This document shows positions 56,275 to 64,000 of a stretch of DNA of 64,000 nucleotides, one piece after another. A program made the translations under genes and the position numbers. The stretch is from Phlyctochytrium arcticum. Its lineage: Eukaryota > Chytridiomycota > Chytridiomycetes > Chytridiales > Chytridiaceae. A model generated the notes under the pieces. That model had not been told where the DNA came from and did not search any database. It saw nothing but the letters and a program-made list of their open reading frames with translations. Where the stretch lies: positions 620,001 through 684,000 of the forward strand of contig JAHLKI010000013.1 of assembly GCA_025602905.1 (NCBI GenBank). The letters run 5' to 3'. The first letter of the stretch is position 1. Each line of letters opens with the position of its first letter.

Positions 56275-58105
56275 CTAGACTCTTGGCTCAGGGTCGATAG
56301 TAACACCACGGCGAATGGTGCCCCATCCGATCAACCGCCAATGCTTCTCGATTCGCCGAGACAGAGCAATCTTCTCGCCAATTTCGGTACATGCTGGCGT
56401 GTTGAGCAGAATCTTGGCCATGTCTGCCTTGACACTGAGGACACGTCCTCCTGTTGATGTAGATCCAATGTTGACCATGAGAACTTCGTGGCGGGTGAGC
56501 TTTTGAACCTTTGTCTGTTTCTTATCCTCGGATTTGACTCCCAAAAGACGTCGCAGCAAGAAATAGTTGATCTCAAGTTCCGTATAGATGGCGGGCAGTT
56601 TGCCAACCGAGCCAAGTACTTGACCGACCAGTCGATCGGCACGGCAAAGTGTTGGATCAATACGGGTACCGACACCAATCAAGCCACCGGGAACAGCAAA
56701 TTTCAAGTCATTGTTTTCGGCGAGCAACGTGACAATGCGGGAGTAGATCGGCTGGCAACGGACTTTGCCGTCACTGTCCTTGCTAACGATTCCGGGTCGA
56801 ACCTCGATTTCATCTCCTACCCGCAATACCCCACACAAAATAGATCCACCAGCAACACCACCCTTTAGATCGGCAACTTCAGCACCAGGCTTGTTGACAT
56901 CAAAAGATCGAATGACGATGAGTCTTGGGTCAGCGGTGAAATCTCGGACGGGGATGGGGATTTTCTTGACAATGTATTCATTGATAGCGTCAATGTTGTA
57001 CTTCAATTGGGCGGAGATGGGGATGATGGGTGCACTGTCAGCGACCGTGCCTTTGACGAACTTGAGGATGCTCTCGTGGTGCTCCTCAGCAGCAGACTCT
57101 TTGATCAAGTCAACTTTGTTTTGAAGGATAATGATGTGCTGCAATTTCATGATTTCAATGGCGGCCAAATGTTCCGATGTTTGCGGTTGTGGACAAGATT
57201 CATTTCCAGCAATCAAAAGCAGCGCAGCGTCCATGACGGCTGCTCCGTTCAGCATAGTAGCCATGAGAATATCGTGCCCAGGGCTAACGGGAAACAGACG
57301 TTTAGAAAAGAAAAGTACAACGAACTTGGAGTAGCAACTTACCAATCAACAAAGGAGACATGGCGCAACAGACGCATGCGTCCCATGCAGCCTACTCGAT
57401 CACATGGTGATCCCTCTTCCTTGTCACTTCGGTATGATCGGTAGCAACCTGGTCGTGGGCATGCCTCATTGTCGCACTTGAAAATCTATAGCGAAGAGGT
57501 TAGTCCAACGTCAACCGATGAGCCTATATGGACATTTCCCGCTGTTGGTGCTCAGAGACCGCCTGCGTATTGGCAGTCTTGCAAAAGGTTATCGACATCA
57601 AGGGTCCGACTGGTGCCAGCTTATAATCTCATCATTGTGCCAAAACGAGCGGGAATTTGCCTCTACAATTCATAATTCACAAGTTACCTTTGCATTGGCG
57701 TAACCAAGCTTGATGGTAATATTTCGCTCCAACTCATTCTTGAATCGGACAGTTTGTACACCAGAGATAGCTTTCACGACTGTAGATTTTCCGTGCGCTA
57801 CGTGTCCGATGGTACCTGAACAAGAAAAATGTCAGCAAAACATTCGCCTGTTGATTGCCACGCTGGCAAGGCATGGGGCTACACATCACAGAGTCAGGAG
57901 CCGCTAGCGTAAATGCAGCTCTGCAAAAAAGGCATCGACATGATTTATCCGACTGGTGCCAGCTTTAGACTCATCATTCGTGCGATGTGCGACCCATCCC
58001 AAGCCAGCGTAAAGAATGGCGCAACTCACCGATGTTGATTGTGGCCTGTTTTGAGATGACTTCGGGGGAGAGGGGATTCAGTTTTGAGGGATCGATTTCA
58101 GCCAT
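56275..58105 (-). CDS. GCD11: Translation initiation factor eIF2 gamma
   Basis: Four exons (58030-58105, 57688-57815, 57343-57485, 56275-57283) join in phase to 451 residues. The GTPase motifs are [17 protein letters not shown] (P loop), VDCPGHD (G3, split by an intron) and LQNKVDLI (G4). A zinc ribbon between G2 and G3 has four cysteines ([17 protein letters not shown]). Domains 2 and 3 follow ([37 protein letters not shown]). eIF2 gamma carries initiator Met-tRNA to the 40S subunit in the eIF2 ternary complex. Confidence 0.97.
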
Positions 58106-58696
58106 ATTTGCGAGGATTGAAGGAGGGTGCGGGGAAGAAAAAAAGGTAAATCCGTCTCCAAAATTTACGACTGGTCGTGTACGCTAATAAAGAGTGTTCC
58201 CTCAAGCTTATGCTATAATAGGTGGTGGGCGAAAGCAGGATAGAGCGCTGTGTAAGTGGCGGGGAGAGGTTTCGGATGCAAGGAAGTTGATCTTTGAAAG
58301 AGAAGTCGAAGCTGTCGATTCTTTTGGTATTTTGCAGTCGCCTGGCAACCAATAACTGGCTCCATGAGTCACATGAGTCGTTGCCTCATTAAACTCTTTC
58401 CGGCTTTATTGTGTGGGTTCAATTTTGACAGCGCGTGGGGTTTTCGAAAGGCAATTCCAGACGCAATTCTCACGAAACAATCAGATTGGAAAAGTCCTGA
58501 GGAGAATATGAGTGCTATATTAAAGTTGATTGCAGGTATTTCTAGCTTCTGGTGGTGGTGAATACTTGGACGACAAGCTGGGAGTGTGCTCTTCTTTGCC
58601 ACCAACAAGTTAATGGTTGGTATACGGACTCTGGTTTCACATGGAATGTATGAGCGTTTGCCGAGCATAAAAGATTTCTATATCCCCACCCTCCGC

Positions 58697-59620
58697 TCAA
58701 GATCGCAGGTCTTCTATGGGTTTTTGGATTTGAAGCACTGGGACGCCAGTCTTTGACGTGATGGTCTTGCATCCTTCCAGCTGAATTGAATATGTCTTGA
58801 CGGTAGGAATGGGTAGATCCGGAGATTGTCTAATCTGCTCCATCCCGGGTAAGATTAGGGCAATTGTGGAAGAACTTGACATTGTTGTTCTCTCGGCAGC
58901 AGCATGTGCTATGTTAAGCATGGTGTTCACGGTGAGCTTCCAATGTCACGTCCAGATCAGGAATCATCACAGGTCTCGTTCAGAGGACATGATCCAGATA
59001 CGCAGTACTTAGCTCTGGCAGAATGCCATCGTAATACACTCTCGTTTGGAACATATATTGCCAATGCACCCTGGCAGGAAATATGCAACTTGGCATTTGA
59101 GAGTGTCGGGGAACGGCAGACGGACGTCGAGTACAATCAAAATTCATAGTCGAGGACGTATCGAGTGTAAAACCGTTCAAAAGCGCTTTGCAATCCCCTC
59201 ATGTATTGCGCCCGCGTAATGGGCTCGGTGAATGGCCTAGCTTCTCATCCCACATTCAACATTCAAAAGAAGGTGATGAAAAACGCATACTTGGCCTTCT
59301 TGAAGAATCGATGATTATTCAGGTCATCTGTCGTCGAGCAGCGGCACGGATTGTGAGAGGCACAGCCATTACAGCAACTTGGAAGACGTCCGGACCAGCA
59401 GCCGGTGGGCAAATGGCAAAGGCAGAGATGCATATACGGTATTGCAAAGACCACTAGTAATAACTCGCTCAACCGCCAAAAATCCGTAATAGCAAAGTGC
59501 TGGTATTGCTGAAATCCCTGCTTTCCACCGTCCTTGGCCGAAATCGACGACGCTGCCAGCTATACTAAGCGCAGCAACTTCGCCGCCTACGAGGGGCAGA
59601 CCAGAAGCGTTCGCCAAACG
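58697..59620 (-). CDS. Possible multi-exon gene, not resolved
   Basis: Three minus-strand stretches look coding but do not form a clean exon chain. At 58697-58930 the frame reads LTVNTMLNIAHAAAERTTM, then LILPGMEQIRQSPDLPIP and SIQLEGCKTITSKTGVP, to TGA. At about 59020-59230 PFTEPITRAQYMRGLQSAFE and RFYTRYVLDYEF is followed, after an in-frame TGA, by CQGALAIYVPNESVLRWHSA. At 59450-59617 GGEVAALSIAGSVVDFGQG and AGISAIPALCYYGFLAVERV reads like a membrane segment. I recognise none of them. It may be one gene whose introns I could not place, or a pseudogene. Confidence 0.3.
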
Positions 59621-60176
59621 GCCATTACAATACCAAATACAATAGCAAAAACTCGCACTCCCAACGTTGGGACGTCGCTACATCTCTGGCAGACAACCTT
59701 TGGACCAGCGTCTTGACTGGCTTCTTGCTTCCGGACGCATCCTGACGGGCTTTGCCGCATCCCTGATAACTACACTGGACGCCCGTCCCACAAACAACCG
59801 AAAAGTCCAACGCTTCTCCAAGTTTGCTATTTTTCAAACTCCTACATACAGCACTAGCGCTTGCTTTGGATCAAGACGCTCCAACTTCCTGCTGGACCTT
59901 TGCTCTGTATGTATTGCTCTCTTCCTGAAAGCTGTACACTGGTTGGCCCCTCTCCCCTCGCTCCCAGCCACTTGCGAGATCTAGGACCTGTCAATGACCA
60001 AAACTTATTCTAATCCTCTATCGTTTACCTGCCACAGCATCAAATCATTTATACCACCCCTTCTCGCATTCGCTACTAGCGGTCTTTAACAACTTTGGGG
60101 TACACCACGGAACAGCTCTACCTTTCCAGCTGGTTTTGACGCCAAATACCACCGGTCCTTCTGGGGGCCCTAAATA

Positions 60177-63100
60177 ATGCTGACCACCCGTACAGCCCGT
60201 GCCGATATTAAAGGCGAGAGCTACCAGCAGCGCATGATTATTTGTTCCAAGGACGGGTCCAAGACTGCCACGATTATGCACACTGTCAATCCAAATTTAC
60301 CTCAAAATATGATTCCTGGGCCTCCAACAACCGATTCCAGGACAGCAGTTCCATCGCCGCATACCGAACAGGCTCCTGCGGCATCAGCACCAGCCTCGAC
60401 AACAACGCGGCGAAAAAAGGTGGGTATTGCGCGCAACAACACGCGAGATATGATCCTTGGAATTAAATGTAACGTTTTGTTTACAGAATAAGAAGAAGGG
60501 TAAAGGTACCGGAACGCATTCTCCAACACATCACGATCCGCACTCTACCAATGGGGCCTCTTGTGTACATGACGATGACGAGGAAGAGGACGAGGACTCT
60601 CTCTATGATGAGCATGCTGAAAGTAGAGGTCGCGGGGAACATCGGAGCTCCATTACGAGCTCCGCCCATCACGAATCTCAATCTCCAGAATGTGAGGGTC
60701 ATGCATCAGACGGAAGTCCAGTAGCGGATCCCTCTGCGACGGATTCCAAAAGCAGCAAAAAGAAAAAAAAAAAGAAGAATCAACAGCTGCAGCATGTTCA
60801 TCCCCACAATTCTAATGTTTCTGGCAATCACCAGCATCGGCGCGCTGATATTTGGTACAAGTCGGATGCAGAGGAGAAGCAACGAATTCGCGCGTTCTGG
60901 CTGCAATTGGGCGAAGAGGAGCGACGCATGTTGGTCCAACTCGAAAAAGAAGCAGTTTTAAAGAAGATGAAGGAGCAGCAGAAGCAGACATGCTCGTGCT
61001 CCGTTTGCGGGCGAAAAAGGTTTGCATAAGCTGACCACTCTCAATAAAGGTCATATCTAATTTAGCGTTACTTCTGTTAGAACTGTCATTGAAGAGGAGC
61101 TGGAGATTCTTTACGACGCTTACTATGAAGAATTGGAAAATTTCGCGAATGATCAATCAGGAAAAGCGCTGCCACACGGTTCAAGCCTTCCTGCCATACC
61201 ACCAGGCTCTGAGGCCGACCCTCACCATCTGCATCAGGCGGTTGCCGCCGCACACGCACACATCATTGCCCACGCAGTCGCATCTCCAGGAAGACGTGCA
61301 ATCATTCAGCATCGACATCAAGATGAGGAGGACGGTGAATATGAGGATGAAGAGGATGATGAAGAAGATTATGAGCATGATCCATCTGAAAGCATATTCG
61401 AATTCGGGAGCAGTTTAACCGTTAAAGGTTGGGACCGCATTTGATTCTGAGGCATGGTTCTGCAATACTTACTTTCTGTAAAAGGCGGTATATTGACTGT
61501 TGCTGACGACTTTTTGAAAAATGACGGTCGGAAATTCCTTGACTTGATGGAGCAACTCGCTGAGCGCAAGATTCGACAACTGGACGACGAACTTGATCGC
61601 AATGGCGACAATAACGGAGAGTGGGATGAGGGCGACTATGATGATGAAGATTATGACGACGATGAAGAGGAGGTAAATTGTTTTAGTGCCAGATGGGAGT
61701 AAGGCAACTTCTAACTCTGTATTTTGCACTCAGGACACCATGACGGAAGAACAGCGTATGGAGGAAGGTCGCAGAATGTTTCAAATCTTTGCTGCCAAGA
61801 TGTTTGAGCAGCGTGTTTTGCAAGCTTATCGTGAGAAAGTCGCTCAGGAAAGGCAGATGCATCTCCTTGATGAACTGGAAAAGGAGAAGGAGCAACAAGC
61901 ATTACGTGAATTGGCCCGGCAAAAGACGAAAGAGAAAAAGCGTCAACAGAAGCGGTATGTTGCTTCATTGAACTCCATCCTCTCCAAGCGATACTCATTT
62001 GAGATTTAGTGTTCAAAAGCAGCTGAAGGAGGAAGAGCGGCTGGCTCAAGAGCGGAAGCGGCAGGACGAAGAAGACCGTGTTCGAGCAGAAAAGGATGCC
62101 AAAGCTGAAGTTGACCGCCAACGACGTGAAGCAGAGCGTGCCCGAAAGGACGAGGAAAAGGCCCGGAGGGATGAAGAAGATCGAAAACGTCGAGAAACGG
62201 AGCGCGCTCGTAAGGAAGATGAGAAGCGCAAACAAAAAGAGGCGGAAGAACGGAAACGTCGCGAGCGTGAGGAGAGAGAGCGAATAGAGCGCGAACGGAA
62301 GGAGAAGGACGATCGCGAGAGGAAAGAGAAGGAGGAGAAGGAGCGGAAAGAGCGGGAGGAACGTGAAAGGCGTGACAGGGAAGAGCGTGAGGCAAAGGAG
62401 CGGGAGGAGAAATTGCGGCGAGACCGGGAAGAGAAGGACCAACGTGAGCGTGACGAAGTGCACTTACGACAAATGCAGATGGTACAACAGCAACAGATGC
62501 AGAAAGGAGGACGTGGCACACCAACGAAATCCTCAATACCACCAACGTCTAAAAGCTCATCTGCATCATCTTCGGCTCGACCACCTTCAAATTCTCGCAT
62601 GCCCACATCGGTGCGAACAACGCAACCCAATCGCCAGCAACCGCACACTTCTTCAGCACTGTCACCGCCTCCGCGTACGATGGCCAGCTCCATGATGGCA
62701 CATCCTTCGCAAACACTTGCAATGAATGCATTTACCCCTGGATCAGCCCTACCTCCCCCGAACTCATCACATTTATCCGTCCGACCACCGCCAGGGCATC
62801 AGCTTCCTCATCAACCCCTAATCGGAATGGACAGTCGGCCACCACCGCAACCAATATCTATACCGCAAAGTGGATATCCGCGACCGTTGCACTTGTTTGG
62901 CCAGCATCCTCACGTAAGCTCACTACACCAATCCTCACATATGGCCATACCCATGTCCATTGGATCCTCGCCGCCAAGAGCAACCCAACTGCTAGGTAGC
63001 AATGTTATAGAACATCTAGATGGATCGTTACCACTTCCTCCCGCGGGGCTGTTTGACGGATCAGGCTTCCCTGCGCTACACTGGTCAGCGACAGACGGCA

Positions 63101-63665
63101 TGGCTGCCGCTCAGCTTGGCGGGTCCCTCACAGACCCATCGCGCAGTCTGTTGGCACCGGGCAACCAGCTTCCCCCACCACTACCCATTGGATCAGGAAC
63201 CAGCCGGATGGATACCGGGTTCCTCAGTTCATCGGCACCCGGCGCACCATCCCTGTTGGGCTCAAATCCAAAAGCAGTAACCCGCCCAGCGCCAATCCGC
63301 CGACCAAGTGCAGTTGCGCCCCCTACTCCTGCTGGCGACCGCTCGCCCCTGCAATCATTTTTCTCGACTGACGATGATGAACCAGTTGCTGGAAGTGCTG
63401 TGCTGGGCGGCGAGTTGCTAAAGGATGATGAGCGAATCGGAGGAGGCTCATCGTGGCGGTATATGGGAGGCGCTGGGCAAATACCATCAACCATAGGGCC
63501 ACCTGGTGTTAGCCCGGCAATTGTGGGTAGCGGGCCTACCAGCGGTGACATTGATCTGCCATTTGGCAGTCAGGCGTGGAGCACCGGAGGACGTAAGTAT
63601 CTTGCAACCTAATCGTAGTATCGTGATGTGTTTTGCTGACATTTGCTATGTCAGGATTCTTTTAG
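60177..63665 (+). CDS. NST1: NST1-like stress-response protein
   Basis: Seven exons (60177-60419, 60487-61019, 61066-61427, 61485-61672, 61734-61954, 62010-63592, 63655-63665) join in phase to 1046 residues. The layout is that of fungal Nst1: a poly-Lys stretch ([12 protein letters not shown]), [47 protein letters not shown], an acidic block ([13 protein letters not shown]) and [21 protein letters not shown] very long charged coiled coil follows (about residues 520-670, repeats such as [14 protein letters not shown]), then a Pro/Ser/His-rich tail. Yeast Nst1 affects salt tolerance; its molecular role is unclear. The last exon encodes only the final few residues. Confidence 0.9.
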
Positions 63666-63698
63666 TCTCACGCTTCTACTCACCGCGTTAGGCCTTGC

Positions 63699-63914
63699 TC
63701 AGGCTTTCATTTTCCGCTTACTGTTTGCGGACTTCATACCCATGACTCTTGGAACATGCGTAATGTAGCGTTTCAACTCTGTTTGGTTTCTTTTATTATA
63801 CATGTTTATCTGGATACGATCCATGGCTTGAAGCTGTAGTTCGTCGAATTTTTTAAACTTCCGGTTGAACTTCTTGAACGTTTGGAACTTGACGATATCA
63901 CGTGCAGCTGTCAT
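63699..63914 (-). CDS. Small lysine-rich protein, unrecognised
   Basis: A 71-residue ORF starts at ATG 63914 (TGACAGCTGCACG) and ends at TAG or TAA-type stop at 63699-63701. It is basic: IVKFQTFKKFNRKFKKFDEL, then KRYITHVPRVMGMKSANSKR. The frame is open further upstream toward the window edge, so it may be the last exon of a longer gene. It is tail-to-tail with the NST1-like gene, 33 bp away. The basic composition would suit an RNA-binding or ribosomal/nucleolar protein, but there is no family assignment. Confidence 0.45.
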   Translation of the reverse strand: MTAARDIVKFQTFKKFNRKFKKFDELQLQAMDRIQINMYNKRNQTELKRYITHVPRVMGMKSANSKRKMKA

Positions 63915-64000
63915 TTTGTCGCCAGTTTGTCCCCGATGTCGCGTTTTGTCACAGGCATCCCTCCTCACAACAGACTTGTTCAATCCTCACCGTCCCTTTT

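Noticed and set aside
62006..62693. Long minus-strand frames opposite the NST1 coiled coil
   Set aside because: They are shadows of the Glu/Arg/Lys-rich repeat, giving Ser/Arg-rich or hydrophobic nonsense.
1..64000. CRISPR arrays, operons, bacterial ribosome-binding sites and rRNA
   Set aside because: The short repeats here are irregular or tandem without unique spacers, genes have spliceosomal introns, and no rRNA sequence was recognised.

Overview
The window is nuclear DNA from a fungus. Genes sit on both strands and most are split by short introns of about 45-60 nt with GTAAGT/GTATGT donors and CAG/TAG acceptors. Several genes are typically fungal: SPT20, a Csm1/Pcs1 monopolin subunit, an Stc1-domain protein, NST1, a hybrid histidine kinase and a Crypton/Ndc10-type recombinase with a GCR1_C tail. 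A TmcB-like multi-pass membrane protein next to an RGS protein points to an early-diverging, probably zoosporic (chytrid-like) lineage. That placement is inference.

Layout. 1-0.6 kb: C-terminal part of an unrecognised gene. 0.6-9.9 kb: an accessory, repeat-rich block. It holds the 5' half of a short-LTR Ty1/copia retroelement with an initiator-Met primer-binding site, a joined fragment resembling a D5/P4-type primase C-terminus, a 362-bp tandem duplication, minisatellites and two near-perfect palindromes. A PD-(D/E)XK nuclease-like ORF lies between the palindromes, and an interrupted C2H2 zinc-finger ORF follows. 10.3-15.6 kb (minus): a small hybrid histidine kinase with a degenerate ATPase domain, then a complete eight-exon Crypton-type tyrosine recombinase gene. 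16-27 kb: a methyltransferase, a large-subunit catalase, a kinase with two WW domains, an Stc1-domain protein and a calmodulin-like protein. 27.2-29.2 kb (minus): repeated exon modules of an unrecognised family ending at a 25-nt poly-G tract. 31-37.6 kb: the TmcB-like gene followed by the RGS gene. 38.7-45.1 kb: a secreted cysteine-rich repeat protein, the Csm1/Pcs1 homologue, a histidine phosphatase and SPT20. 45.4-49 kb: ribosomal proteins uL29 (L35) and eL24. 49.3-58.1 kb: a 1738-residue multi-START protein with a C-terminal membrane anchor, an Nhp6-type HMG-box protein and eIF2 gamma. 60.2-63.9 kb: NST1 and a small lysine-rich protein.

Exon joins were worked out by hand from splice signals and reading phase; joins that stay in phase throughout are the strongest evidence offered. 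Most genes are unrelated housekeeping genes. The less ordinary content is the palindrome-flanked nuclease ORF, the Crypton-type gene, the duplicated exon-module gene, the secreted dibasic-site repeat protein, the kinase-WW fusion and the multi-START protein.
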